From positions 143,416 through 207,415 of IMG/VR virus record IMGVR_UViG_3300042558_004148: DNA of 64,000 nucleotides, one strand, 5' to 3'. Position 1 is the stretch's first letter, and each line of letters begins with the position of its first letter. The notes under the pieces were generated by a model. It worked only from the letters and a program-made list of their open reading frames with translations, ran no database searches and had not been told where the DNA came from. Below, piece after piece: positions 50,377 to 58,951 of this stretch. This stretch comes from a virus. The position numbers and the translations under genes are program-made.

Positions 50377-50841
50377 ATGATGGATGGAATTTTAGTCTCT
50401 GAGGGTAAGGATTACGTTCTTTACGAATCAAGACCCGTTAGCAAATCCCGGATTTTAGCATGTACCAGCGAGTCAATTTACTTTACGCTGGAAGAAGTTT
50501 TAAAATTAGATCCAAATAATTGCGAAGATCTATTCAGCGACAATAGATCGCTATCTGAATCTCTCGCAGACGACACCAAACTATTCACATCAGATGATCT
50601 TGGTCGTGCACTTGCACAGGGACATTATCTGGGTGTTAATAAAGTTTCAGAAGAGCTTTTAGATACTGAGTTTATCTTGTTAAGGAACTCGATAATAAGA
50701 AAGAATGGGATCTATGTACAATTCCAATCGGAAGTTGTCTCGGATCTAGATAATCGTGGTGACGGTCAAATATTTTCAAATAACAAAAAAGAACAACCAC
50801 TCGTTAATGATGCGGGGTTTCTTATTCTAGAATCTTTATAA
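50377..50841 (+). CDS. hypothetical early protein
   Basis: A 154-residue acidic protein, alpha/beta in character (ILACTSESIYFTLEEVLKL). First gene behind an early-type promoter. Unrecognised. Confidence 0.65.
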   Translation: MMDGILVSEGKDYVLYESRPVSKSRILACTSESIYFTLEEVLKLDPNNCEDLFSDNRSLSESLADDTKLFTSDDLGRALAQGHYLGVNKVSEELLDTEFILLRNSIIRKNGIYVQFQSEVVSDLDNRGDGQIFSNNKKEQPLVNDAGFLILESL

Positions 50842-50851
50842 AAACAGCAAT

Positions 50852-51061
50852 ATGAAAAAACATAATTGTTATGCTTGCGTCCACAGGGAAAAGCTAATTG
50901 GTGATGCACATTCAAAATGCAACTACCCATCCACGGTGAGCGAAATACCAAAAAAGACTGTCGACGTGGATTCTCATGGTTGGGACATGGGTTGGGCAAA
51001 CTGGCCACATAATTTTGATCCGACATGGATAAAAAAATGTAAGGTATATCAAGAAAAATAG
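50852..51061 (+). CDS. small Cys-rich protein
   Basis: A 69-residue protein with NCYACVHREKLIG...SKCNYP...KKCKVYQ; the spacing of the Cys residues suggests zinc binding. It lies 10 bases after the previous gene. Similar Cys-start small proteins are common in phages. Confidence 0.6.
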   Translation: MKKHNCYACVHREKLIGDAHSKCNYPSTVSEIPKKTVDVDSHGWDMGWANWPHNFDPTWIKKCKVYQEK

Positions 51062-51064
51062 ATA

Positions 51065-51295
51065 ATGAAAACAATCATACACGTAAATCAGCACAACATA
51101 AAGGCCAACTCAAAGGGTGAGAATAGACCAGTTCTAACCTGTAAGACATATAAGTCCAACGATTATACCAATGAGGCAGTTATCTATGGACAGGATGGAT
51201 TACCTGCTGCAAAGATAGTTTATGCACCAGACAAACCTCTATCCTGTGGTGCAAAGGTTTGGATTGAAACATATGGTAAAGTCGAAACTAAATAG
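51065..51295 (+). CDS. small hypothetical protein
   Basis: A 76-residue beta-rich protein (VLTCKTYKSNDYTNEAVIYG). Starts 3 bases after its neighbour. Unrecognised. Confidence 0.6.
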   Translation: MKTIIHVNQHNIKANSKGENRPVLTCKTYKSNDYTNEAVIYGQDGLPAAKIVYAPDKPLSCGAKVWIETYGKVETK

Positions 51296-51298
51296 AAC

Positions 51299-51682
51299 AT
51301 GGATAGCAATAGAAAACTAATATTAGCTGAGTTTGATTCACTTAAGGGACAATTTGTCATTACGTGTAGCCACAATATAGAAAGACTTGTTGCTGTTGGA
51401 TCCGATGATATGGATTATTATTGGATCACTTACAATGGCAGAAAGCTAAATTGGAGTAGCTGCGTTGGTAGAATAATGCCTCTGAAAGGTCATCTCCGGG
51501 ACAAGGATTATAAAGAATTGGTTAGATTAGCTAAGCTTAATCATTATGACCAAGAAACTTTATGGGGAAGGGATAATCCAGAGGAGGGTCTAGATTTTTC
51601 TAATAAGCACAAGGAATTGTTGATTTGTGATATCGGGGAGACCGATGAGTTTATGACCGATATATGTTGGGATATTAATTAA
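51299..51682 (+). CDS. hypothetical protein
   Basis: A 127-residue protein with a compact N-terminal beta barrel-like part (FVITCSHNIERLVAVGSDDMDYYWITYN) and a C-terminal acidic helix. The first 80 residues could bind nucleic acid or a small ligand. Unrecognised. Confidence 0.6.
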   Translation: MDSNRKLILAEFDSLKGQFVITCSHNIERLVAVGSDDMDYYWITYNGRKLNWSSCVGRIMPLKGHLRDKDYKELVRLAKLNHYDQETLWGRDNPEEGLDFSNKHKELLICDIGETDEFMTDICWDIN

Positions 51683-51693
51683 AAATTAATTTT

Positions 51694-51966
51694 ATGAAAA
51701 TGAAAGGTTTATATGCAGTAGCTATTATGATTTCTGTGATTTCATGTAATAGTAAAGATTACAAATACAAAATCTACGGGAAGAGAGTAATGCGTATAGA
51801 AAAGCACATAGATTGGCAGGAGTCTAATCTAACGGAGGAGCTTGTTGACGTTATTGCTTATACTGATACGATACATGGATATAATAACGATTCAATCTGG
51901 TATTATAATTCGGATGGATCAAAGATGACAATTCTATCACCTTATAGGGTTGCTAAAATAAAATAA
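51694..51966 (+). CDS. small lipoprotein
   Basis: A 90-residue protein with signal peptide and lipobox (MKMKGLYAVAIMISVISC, Cys 18). The mature part is a short beta domain (VMRIEKHIDWQESNLTEELVDVIAYTD). Another exported protein in an early-type operon. Confidence 0.7.
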   Translation: MKMKGLYAVAIMISVISCNSKDYKYKIYGKRVMRIEKHIDWQESNLTEELVDVIAYTDTIHGYNNDSIWYYNSDGSKMTILSPYRVAKIK

Positions 51967-51967
51967 G

Positions 51968-52186
51968 ATGGAAAATACAGCAAGAATTAAAATAGACCTA
52001 GTCAATGGTGTAGAAGGAAATTCTATCTACATGAATGACACAAGGGTATGTGGGAATAAACCATGGGGAGGAGGTAAAATTATTAAAACGTGGACTACCT
52101 CAATTGATAATATTGAAAATGCTCTTGGTTTTAGATTTACCGAGGAACAATTAAATAAACTTAATGAACTAAGTAAATCAGAATAA
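51968..52186 (+). CDS. small hypothetical protein
   Basis: A 72-residue protein (NSIYMNDTRVCGNKPWGGGK) with a C-terminal helix. Starts 1 base after the lipoprotein stop. Unrecognised. Confidence 0.6.
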   Translation: MENTARIKIDLVNGVEGNSIYMNDTRVCGNKPWGGGKIIKTWTTSIDNIENALGFRFTEEQLNKLNELSKSE

Positions 52187-52187
52187 G

Positions 52188-52397
52188 ATGAAAGCAATTC
52201 AACTAAAATCACCACAGGATTTTAAAAAATGTAGAGATGAGTTTAAAGATAAAAGTAATGCGTGTTGGGAGATGCATATTTGGAATTATTTTGAATCATC
52301 AACTTGCTACATACCATCCGAGGATTGTTTTATTAGTTTAGAAAGAGCAAAGCAATTAAAATTTGATATCAAACAAGAACTAATTAAATCAGACTAA
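52188..52397 (+). CDS. small hypothetical protein
   Basis: A 69-residue protein (SPQDFKKCRDEFKDKSNACW). Starts 1 base after its neighbour. The codon mix from here to 53274 is less ATA-rich than the phage average. Confidence 0.6.
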   Translation: MKAIQLKSPQDFKKCRDEFKDKSNACWEMHIWNYFESSTCYIPSEDCFISLERAKQLKFDIKQELIKSD

Positions 52398-52398
52398 G

Positions 52399-52722
52399 GT
52401 GGAAAAGCATACTGTAGAATTTTATGATTGGGATGATATCCAAAGAGAAATCTGTAAAGAGATGTGTATTGAAGAACAATACTTCAGAGATTACCATAAA
52501 TTAGTTGGTGGTGAATATAAAGACCTATGGCATATTTGGTTGGAATATTTTCAGTCAGATGTTACAAACGACACAATAGTTCGGAATGATTGTGATGAAC
52601 GAATGGACATTAAAATTCATTGGGTAACCGAAGAAGGCGATGAGTGGTCGATTCCATTTGTTGAAGCAGTTTATAGAGTGTGGGATAAATTTGAAATTGA
52701 ATATGTAAAATACTGTTGGTAA
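52399..52722 (+). CDS. hypothetical protein, GTG start
   Basis: The 107-residue acidic protein starts at GTG 52399, 1 base after the previous stop; no nearer ATG is usable without losing 20 residues. Aromatic-rich (YKDLWHIWLEYFQ). Codon use differs from neighbours. Unrecognised. Confidence 0.6.
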   Translation: MEKHTVEFYDWDDIQREICKEMCIEEQYFRDYHKLVGGEYKDLWHIWLEYFQSDVTNDTIVRNDCDERMDIKIHWVTEEGDEWSIPFVEAVYRVWDKFEIEYVKYCW

Positions 52723-52776
52723 AGGCAATCTTACAAATGCATCAATAAAAGAATTACTAAGACAAAATAGAAATGA

Positions 52777-53274
52777 ATGGAAAATAGAACTTACAGAATG
52801 TATGGATTAGTACCATATAACATCTCGCCAATTCAGCAAGGTATCCAATTTGGACATGCCGTTGTTGAGTATGGCTTGGAATTTGGAACTACCCCAGAAT
52901 ACCAGAAATGGGCAAACGAAGACAAAACTTTTATCATTTTAGACGGAGGAACAACAAACACTCGATATGATGAGAACGATAACCATATTGGTTCCTTAAA
53001 TAACCACAGACAATTATTGTCAGATGAGGGCGTTCAATTTCGTAGTTTCTTTGAGCCAGATTTGGGTGACCAGTTAACTGCAGTAGTTTTCTTAGTTGAT
53101 GACAGGGTCTTTAACAAAAAGATTTGGCCAGATTATAATGGAACATTTTATGTTGACGGAACTCCAGAAGCCACTGAATATTGGAATTGGATTATGAAAT
53201 TTGATGAATCGGAACAGGAGGCTCGTAGAATTGTATTCTTAAGAGAATTTTTAAAGAACTTTAGATTAGCATAA
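52777..53274 (+). CDS. peptidyl-tRNA hydrolase 2-like protein
   Basis: The 165-residue protein resembles the Pth2 fold: an N-terminal strand and helix (GLVPYNISPIQQGIQFGHAVVEYGLEF, equivalent to the MxxGKxxAQxxHA helix), a second strand TFIILDGGTT, LNNHRQLLSDEGVQFRSF, and LGDQLTAVVFLVDD. Pth2 enzymes release peptides from stalled peptidyl-tRNA. The classical catalytic residues are not clearly conserved, so activity is uncertain. Codon use is unlike neighbouring phage genes. Confidence 0.55.
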   Translation: MENRTYRMYGLVPYNISPIQQGIQFGHAVVEYGLEFGTTPEYQKWANEDKTFIILDGGTTNTRYDENDNHIGSLNNHRQLLSDEGVQFRSFFEPDLGDQLTAVVFLVDDRVFNKKIWPDYNGTFYVDGTPEATEYWNWIMKFDESEQEARRIVFLREFLKNFRLA

Positions 53275-53528
53275 TGGCATTATCAAATTCAAAAATTACC
53301 AGGGCTAATAAGCTATACGAAGCAATAAAGAATAATAAGGAGCTGCCAAGATCTCTTAGAAATATAACTCCTGAGGAAAGAGAGGAATTGCTAATCTATG
53401 CAATAGATCATATTATACTGGAAGTCAAAAAAAGAAACGAAAAAATAGAAGAATATCAGGACTTTTTTGTAATGATGGGTAAGTTCATGCCATACAAGAA
53501 TCCAAAAAGATATAAAGGTTATAAATAG
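53274..53528 (+). CDS. small hypothetical protein
   Basis: An 84-residue basic, helical protein (ITPEEREELLIYAIDHIILE). Its ATG overlaps the previous stop (TAATG). Unrecognised. Confidence 0.6.
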   Translation: MALSNSKITRANKLYEAIKNNKELPRSLRNITPEEREELLIYAIDHIILEVKKRNEKIEEYQDFFVMMGKFMPYKNPKRYKGYK

Positions 53529-53540
53529 AAATAAAAAAAT

Positions 53541-53699
53541 ATGAAGAGAATTTTAGATTTACTTGCACCCGCTTATTTAGGGTTTGCTCTTTCACATTTC
53601 GCAAATATTAGCTATGACCAATTGGAATTCTATTATATTATAATTCCCTTCTTTATATTAGTAAAATTAAGTAAATTTAATAAAAATGGCGAAAACTAA
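53541..53699 (+). CDS. small membrane protein (52 aa)
   Basis: ATG 53541 to TAA 53697-53699 encodes a hydrophobic peptide with two membrane segments (LAPAYLGFALSHFA and FYYIIIPFFILV). Overlaps the next gene by 14 bases. Confidence 0.55.
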   Translation: MKRILDLLAPAYLGFALSHFANISYDQLEFYYIIIPFFILVKLSKFNKNGEN

Positions 53700-54216
53700 A
53701 ACAATAGAGGTTAGCGAGGAGATGTACGCAAAGTTAATTGAACTTGCAACCGAGATGACCACCCAAGATCCAAGGTGTACCAGAATGCCACACTTGTTTC
53801 AGATTAGGGATTGGAAAAGAAATTATGACTGGGATCTAAATGGCAACATCCCATGCTGGGTTGATAGCAATGGTGATTATACAGTGGTAGAAACACTTGA
53901 TGATTTAAAAGATTATCTTGACAATAATGGTGTAGATGAGCCAGACAATCTCGATGAGCTTTGGGATGATGCATACGATCTTAGGGATTGGATTGAGGAT
54001 AACTGCGAGGATCTAAAAGAATGTTCATATTCAATGGAACCAGTTTACACTAACTCGTTTCTAACTGCTAAGGCTGCTCAGGAACATTTGGATAGAAATG
54101 ACTATCATTATCATAAGGATGCGGATGTTTATCTACATCACGCATGGAGAAATCCTGAAGCAGATCTAATCTCCGAATTCCTATGCGGGTTAGTTGATAA
54201 AAAAATGCACACTTAA
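53686..54216 (+). CDS. acidic hypothetical protein
   Basis: The 176-residue protein is Asp/Trp-rich (ELWDDAYDLRDWIEDNCEDL) with a His-rich end (EHLDRNDYHYHKDADVYLHH). A DNA-mimic or metal-binding role can be imagined but nothing specific is seen. It lies before an early-type promoter. Confidence 0.65.
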   Translation: MAKTKTIEVSEEMYAKLIELATEMTTQDPRCTRMPHLFQIRDWKRNYDWDLNGNIPCWVDSNGDYTVVETLDDLKDYLDNNGVDEPDNLDELWDDAYDLRDWIEDNCEDLKECSYSMEPVYTNSFLTAKAAQEHLDRNDYHYHKDADVYLHHAWRNPEADLISEFLCGLVDKKMHT

Positions 54217-54227
54217 TCAGAGGTTAT

Positions 54228-54249
54228 TCGAATTAATTTAATATATTTA
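54228..54249 (+). promoter_or_regulatory. putative early promoter (TCG-N11-TATATTTA)
   Basis: TCG at 54228-54230 and TATATTTA at 54242-54249. The ATG of a small gene follows at 54267. Confidence 0.55.
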
Positions 54250-54266
54250 CAAAAAATAAAAAAAAC

Positions 54267-54416
54267 ATGGAAGCAATCATCAGAAAAATTGAAATCCGAA
54301 TCGAAACGAATGAGGAATGTATTGACAACTTCAATGCACCAGATCACGTAAACGATCTTCTTAGAGGAGAGAATGAATTCCTAAAGGGACTAATAGAGGA
54401 ACTGAAAAAACAATAA
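54267..54416 (+). CDS. small helical protein (49 aa)
   Basis: ATG 54267 to TAA 54414-54416 encodes a charged helix (MEAIIRKIEIRIETNEECID...). First gene behind the promoter; 4 bases before the GTG of the next gene. Confidence 0.6.
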   Translation: MEAIIRKIEIRIETNEECIDNFNAPDHVNDLLRGENEFLKGLIEELKKQ

Positions 54417-54420
54417 TATA

Positions 54421-55059
54421 GTGGTAAACAACTTCGACATCATAAGGGATCTTTTAAAATTCCGGGATAAGGACTCTTTCTATTTTCTTCAGGTGCTGAA
54501 GAGAAGAAAGGATAATCCAGATCTTGGTAAGGACATGGTGCACATTGCTGATTACTATATCTATGATCTGGATCAATTCGATAAGCTAAAACCAAGGATT
54601 ATAGATCAATGTGATTCGGAGAACGCTAGAGCATACTTCAGACTTAATTCTAGAGATGCTAAGAAGGTCGCTATGCAGACTTTAAAGAGAGTGGTAGACC
54701 ATATTACATCTGAAAATCATCGTGCAGTAAAGAGCGCATATGCATCCTGTACGGGCGAATTCCATTCGGACCCTGATAAAAGCTGGATAGTTGATATCGA
54801 TTGGAAAGATTGGGATGGCGATGTACTTGACAGAGAAACCCTATTATCAGGAGGATCACTGGGAGAAAAATTGGATTCCATGATATCTCTTTTGACAGAT
54901 CTTCAGAACGAAACCAAAAAGGAACCTAGATTGGATATAATACCAACCAAGAACGGTGTTCATATTATAACCAGACCTTTCAATTTGCAAAAATTCAAAG
55001 GATTCCACCCGAGCATGGATGTTCATAAAGATAATCCAACAGCTCTTTATTTTCCATAA
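54421..55059 (+). CDS. hypothetical protein, primase-like pattern (weak)
   Basis: The 212-residue protein starts at GTG 54421. It shows an alpha/beta pattern with ARAYFRLNSRDAKKVAM, SWIVDIDWKDWDGD and IPTKNGVHIITRPFNL, loosely like archaeo-eukaryotic primase/PrimPol folds (acidic pair D-x-D, then G-x-H-I). It sits upstream of a Dda-type helicase. The primase idea is a weak inference. Confidence 0.55.
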   Translation: MVNNFDIIRDLLKFRDKDSFYFLQVLKRRKDNPDLGKDMVHIADYYIYDLDQFDKLKPRIIDQCDSENARAYFRLNSRDAKKVAMQTLKRVVDHITSENHRAVKSAYASCTGEFHSDPDKSWIVDIDWKDWDGDVLDRETLLSGGSLGEKLDSMISLLTDLQNETKKEPRLDIIPTKNGVHIITRPFNLQKFKGFHPSMDVHKDNPTALYFP

Positions 55060-55077
55060 CTAATACAATACATAAAA

Positions 55078-55341
55078 ATGATAAAAGTAATCGTTGACGG
55101 TAAGCCAAGGATCATAAGAAAAAATATGATCAGCTACCATACGGAGAATGATCTCAATTGTAGATACCAAAATCATAATATAAATATAGCTAGACAGGAA
55201 TCCGGCGACTTCTACGTAGCGGTAACAGATGATTCCGGATCTTATGCTGTTCAGGGTGGATTTGGTGGGCAGTACTGCAGGGACGGTATTAAAACTATAG
55301 AGGATTGTTTGGTAATGTGCATACAAAACATTCTTATCTAA
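55078..55341 (+). CDS. small hypothetical protein
   Basis: An 87-residue beta-rich protein with a basic N-terminal half (KVIVDGKPRIIRKNMISYH). It begins 18 bases after the previous gene. Unrecognised. Confidence 0.6.
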   Translation: MIKVIVDGKPRIIRKNMISYHTENDLNCRYQNHNINIARQESGDFYVAVTDDSGSYAVQGGFGGQYCRDGIKTIEDCLVMCIQNILI

Positions 55342-55351
55342 TTATTGAGAA

Positions 55352-56797
55352 ATGGCTAAGACAAAGAAAAAACCAGTAGTCGATATAGACATATTAAACG
55401 GTGACCAGAGAGCCGCTTTCGAACAATTGCGTGATTATCTATATGACAGAGAAGATGATAGCGTATACGTGCTTAAAGGATGGGCTGGCACGGGTAAAAC
55501 GTTTTGTATTAGCATACTTATAAAATACGCTCTAGAGGTTATACACCCAACACATAATTGGTATAAGATAGGTGTTACCGGACCAACTAATAAATCGGTA
55601 AGAGTAATTAAAAAAACCAGTGGACTTCGAAATTCGAGAGTAACCTTCCAAACGATCCATAAATTACTAGGACTAACCGAAAGAATAACAAAAGACGGTC
55701 AGCAGGAGTTTGTGAATCAGGGAGACTTTAAACCACAGATTAATTCGGTCAAGCTTCTTATAATAGATGAGGTTTCTATGCTTAACGATGATCTATTTCA
55801 CGAGATCTTAAAATATCGAGAAAAAATTAAGATTATCTGCATGGGTGATCCAGCTCAGATTCCACCTGTTGGAAGACATGATTGCATACCTTTCAGAGAC
55901 GAATTAGCTGATTCGTATAGAATTAAGACTCTCCAACTTAAACAAATAATGAGACAGAAGGAAGATAATCCAATTATCGACACCTCAGTTCTTATTAGAG
56001 AGGATATCTACAATGACAAGATCAACACTGGGAATGAAACTAAGGTAAATGAAATTGGCGAGGGTATAGAATATCTTAACCTTAATTTACCTGAGACTAG
56101 AAAGGGATTTTCAGAAAAGCTGAAGGAGTACTTTGTAACCGATGAGTTCGTTAAAGACTCCGAATATGCTAAGATAATAGCATGGAGAAATAAAACGGTA
56201 TCCACGATGAATGGAATCATCAGGAAAGCAATATATGGTGAGGAATCAGAAACATCCAAGATACTTAATGGTGAGAAGCTGATAGCAAACAATCCAGTTA
56301 TACAGGATGATGCAGTTATACTTAACACTAATGAGGAATTTACAGTGGAGAGTTTCAGTGTGGACAGTGAGGAACTAAGTCTAATCATTAGTGAAAATCC
56401 TGATGACGATACGATGAAGGTGACATTGAAATATTATGACACTGTGGTTAGTTTAATTGACGATGACGATGATTTAATTAAATATAGAATAGAGATACTT
56501 CATGAAGATAGCGAGTATGAATTTCAGAAGATCGCTAACATATTGAAAATCAAAGCAATACAGACCAAGGGCAGAAATAAGTCATGGATTAGATATTATG
56601 GATTTCTTAGAAGGTATGCTGATGTATCATATGCTTATTCGATCACCGCACACAAATCGCAGGGGAGTACATATAACACGACATTTGTTCTGGATGATGA
56701 CATTAATATGAATTTTAATATCGTCGAAAGAAACAGAATCAAATATACCGCATATACAAGGGCTAGTAAGAAACTATATGTTCTAAAGAGGTTCTAA
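55352..56797 (+). CDS. dda: Dda-type superfamily 1 DNA helicase
   Basis: The 481-residue protein has the SF1B helicase motifs: Walker A GWAGTGKTF (near 43-51), motif Ia TGPTNKSVR, Walker B LLIIDEVSML, motif III GDPAQIPPVG, and motifs V/VI SYAYSITAHKSQGSTY and YTAYTRASKKLYV. It resembles T4 Dda and RecD/Pif1 enzymes and should unwind DNA 5'-3' to start replication forks or remove bound proteins. Ends before a terminator. Confidence 0.93.
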   Translation: MAKTKKKPVVDIDILNGDQRAAFEQLRDYLYDREDDSVYVLKGWAGTGKTFCISILIKYALEVIHPTHNWYKIGVTGPTNKSVRVIKKTSGLRNSRVTFQTIHKLLGLTERITKDGQQEFVNQGDFKPQINSVKLLIIDEVSMLNDDLFHEILKYREKIKIICMGDPAQIPPVGRHDCIPFRDELADSYRIKTLQLKQIMRQKEDNPIIDTSVLIREDIYNDKINTGNETKVNEIGEGIEYLNLNLPETRKGFSEKLKEYFVTDEFVKDSEYAKIIAWRNKTVSTMNGIIRKAIYGEESETSKILNGEKLIANNPVIQDDAVILNTNEEFTVESFSVDSEELSLIISENPDDDTMKVTLKYYDTVVSLIDDDDDLIKYRIEILHEDSEYEFQKIANILKIKAIQTKGRNKSWIRYYGFLRRYADVSYAYSITAHKSQGSTYNTTFVLDDDINMNFNIVERNRIKYTAYTRASKKLYVLKRF

Positions 56798-56821
56798 ATA
56801 AAATACATAAATTATATTATT

Positions 56822-56858
56822 AAAATCACGGAATATTTTTATTATCCGTGATTTTTTT
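56822..56858 (+). terminator. terminator after Dda helicase gene
   Basis: AAATCACGGA and TCCGTGATTT form a 10-bp stem with a 12-base loop and T run. The stem right arm overlaps the CCG and spacer of the next early-type promoter. Confidence 0.8.
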
Positions 56859-56867
56859 TTATCTTTA
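56846..56867 (+). promoter_or_regulatory. putative early promoter overlapping the terminator (CCG-N11-TATCTTTA)
   Basis: CCG at 56846-56848 belongs to the terminator stem, and TATCTTTA at 56860-56867 lies just past the T run. The ATG follows at 56887. Confidence 0.55.
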
Positions 56868-56886
56868 CATAAATTAATAAAAATCC

Positions 56887-57540
56887 ATGTTAGTAGACCT
56901 ATCAAAATCAGAGAATGCAGTTCTGGAAGGAATAAGAAAATCCAAAAAATATAAGGAGAAGAATTTCAATGAAATTTATCTCCAACTGAATAGAGAATTT
57001 TCTGATGTCATATCAGCAGCTAAAATTTATATACTGGACAATTATCAGAAGGTATCTGATTATTCGGATCTTTCACTTATTTTAAGATGCGCCAATCACA
57101 AGGGATCGGTATACTTTGGAAAAAAATCGAAACCTAGGATGGGAGCGAATACATCGAGTGTACTAAAGAATATGCTTTCCGAATTAGATAAAGAAACCAT
57201 ACAAATAGAAAAATTTGATAAAGCTGTATACGACTGGAGCGATGGAGATTTCTCTGTTACTTTTAACGGGATAGGTTACAATTGGATTGATTCAAATTCA
57301 ATCGTTGATATAGCTCACTATATAGAGGAGAAATTGAAAGAGAAACCATCTGGTAACGAGTATGTCGTTTGTAGGGATAAATTCGATGACGAAATAAAAG
57401 ATGGCGATATGGTTGACGTACAGATGGCTGGTGAACATAGAGTTTATATGAAGGATGGGCAGCTTCACTTCAGCCCATATGGCGAAGAATGCATGGTATG
57501 CGAATACTTCTCAAATGATCTAATCCTAGTTAAAAAATAA
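56887..57540 (+). CDS. hypothetical protein
   Basis: A 217-residue protein with a helical N-terminus and a beta-rich C-terminal domain (EVV/YVVCRDKFDDEIKDGDMVDVQMAGEHRVYMKDGQLHF). The C-terminal part looks like a small barrel. First gene of the operon that includes the RNA-repair genes. Confidence 0.65.
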   Translation: MLVDLSKSENAVLEGIRKSKKYKEKNFNEIYLQLNREFSDVISAAKIYILDNYQKVSDYSDLSLILRCANHKGSVYFGKKSKPRMGANTSSVLKNMLSELDKETIQIEKFDKAVYDWSDGDFSVTFNGIGYNWIDSNSIVDIAHYIEEKLKEKPSGNEYVVCRDKFDDEIKDGDMVDVQMAGEHRVYMKDGQLHFSPYGEECMVCEYFSNDLILVKK

Positions 57541-57561
57541 ACCATAAATATCTATTCCAAT

Positions 57562-57765
57562 ATGAACCATGAAGGAATGATAAGGGATCTTAAAAATCTT
57601 ATAGATGATTGGGAATATGAGAAAAATACTCTGAGCTCGATGATAAATTTATGGGAAGAATATGACGATCCCGGATCGGATCCCGGACTTCAATATGAAC
57701 AGGAAATGCTGGTCGAGGATAAATGGAATTCGATAACCGATTTTTGTAAAGAAAATTTTAAATAA
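57562..57765 (+). CDS. small acidic protein
   Basis: A 67-residue acidic helical protein (RDLKNLIDDWEYEKNTLSSM). Starts 21 bases after the previous gene. Unrecognised. Confidence 0.6.
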   Translation: MNHEGMIRDLKNLIDDWEYEKNTLSSMINLWEEYDDPGSDPGLQYEQEMLVEDKWNSITDFCKENFK

Positions 57766-57806
57766 TGAACGGAATAAATTAACACTTTTCATACTATAAG
57801 ACATCA

Positions 57807-58946
57807 ATGAGATACGACATAAAAATATTAAATGATTACGTGGAAAGAGGATTACTCGAGAAAAACGCACATCCTACACTTCCTATAGCTGTCTATAATT
57901 ATTCCAGAGAAGTCCAATATGATAACAATTGGGATGATATAACATTATCAATGAGGGGAACAATAATAGATAACAAAGGCTACGTTGTTGCTTCTGCCTT
58001 TCCTAAATTCTTTAATTACGAAGAAGTCGTGGATAAGGTTCCATTGAAGGGTGACTATGTTTATGTGCAGGAGAAGGTTGATGGATCACTTGGCTTACTT
58101 TTTTACTATGAGAATGAATGGCATTTAGCTACCAAAGGATCTTTTACTTCCGAGCAAGCAAAGAGAGGAATGGAGATATTAAAGGAGAAATACAAAAACT
58201 TCGATCAGATTTTCATGACTCATGTAACCTATATAGTTGAAATAATTTACCCCGAAAATAGAATAGTCGTTGACTATAAGGGCAAGGATAAAATAGTTTT
58301 TCTGAGCACCTCGATAGATGGAGTAGAACAACACTGGACCACGTCATTGTCTATCTTCAAGGGTAGTGGAATCAAGAAGAAAGATATAGTTAAATGTGAA
58401 CAACATTTTTCTTTCGGAGAAGATCTTTATAAATCTTTAAAAGAGAAGGACACTAAAAACGAGGAAGGATTTGTACTCTTATTTCAACCGTACTTTAGAA
58501 TGAAAATAAAGTTCAATGAATATGTGAGATTACACAGATTGCTGACCAACTTCTCTAATGTGGATATATGGGAGACTTTAAAGGAAGGCAAGGATATAAA
58601 CATCCTGCTTGAAAGGGTACCTGATGAATTTGACAAATGGGTTAAATCAACGATAAGCAATCTACAATATCATAAATATGCCATAGAGGAAAGAGCAGGA
58701 AAGATACACGATTATTTTAGATATGGCAAATATAACGACAGAGACCCGCAACCAACCAAAAAGGAGTTTGCTGATCACCTAGCTAAATGCAACGTTGAAC
58801 CGGCTATTAGAGCCATATGTTTTTCCATCTGGGATGGTAAAGACCATTCAAAACATGTATGGAAATTACTAAGACCCAAGTATCAAAAGCCATTCTGGAA
58901 CAGAGAGGAAACTAAAACAGATTCCAAATGGATTAAAAATAATTAA
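57807..58946 (+). CDS. RNA ligase, T4 Rnl1-like
   Basis: The 379-residue protein carries the nucleotidyltransferase signature EKVDGSLG with the AMP-accepting lysine K90 and D92/G93, preceded by MRGTIIDNKGYVVASAFPKFFNYEE as in T4 RNA ligase 1. Later blocks THVTYIVEIIYPENRIVVDY and EGFVLLF correspond to motifs IIIa and IV. It should seal 5'-phosphate/3'-hydroxyl RNA ends, in T4 used to repair tRNA cut by host anticodon nuclease. Lies in an early operon with a phosphoesterase and kinase. Confidence 0.93.
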   Translation: MRYDIKILNDYVERGLLEKNAHPTLPIAVYNYSREVQYDNNWDDITLSMRGTIIDNKGYVVASAFPKFFNYEEVVDKVPLKGDYVYVQEKVDGSLGLLFYYENEWHLATKGSFTSEQAKRGMEILKEKYKNFDQIFMTHVTYIVEIIYPENRIVVDYKGKDKIVFLSTSIDGVEQHWTTSLSIFKGSGIKKKDIVKCEQHFSFGEDLYKSLKEKDTKNEEGFVLLFQPYFRMKIKFNEYVRLHRLLTNFSNVDIWETLKEGKDINILLERVPDEFDKWVKSTISNLQYHKYAIEERAGKIHDYFRYGKYNDRDPQPTKKEFADHLAKCNVEPAIRAICFSIWDGKDHSKHVWKLLRPKYQKPFWNREETKTDSKWIKNN

Positions 58947-58951
58947 ATAAA

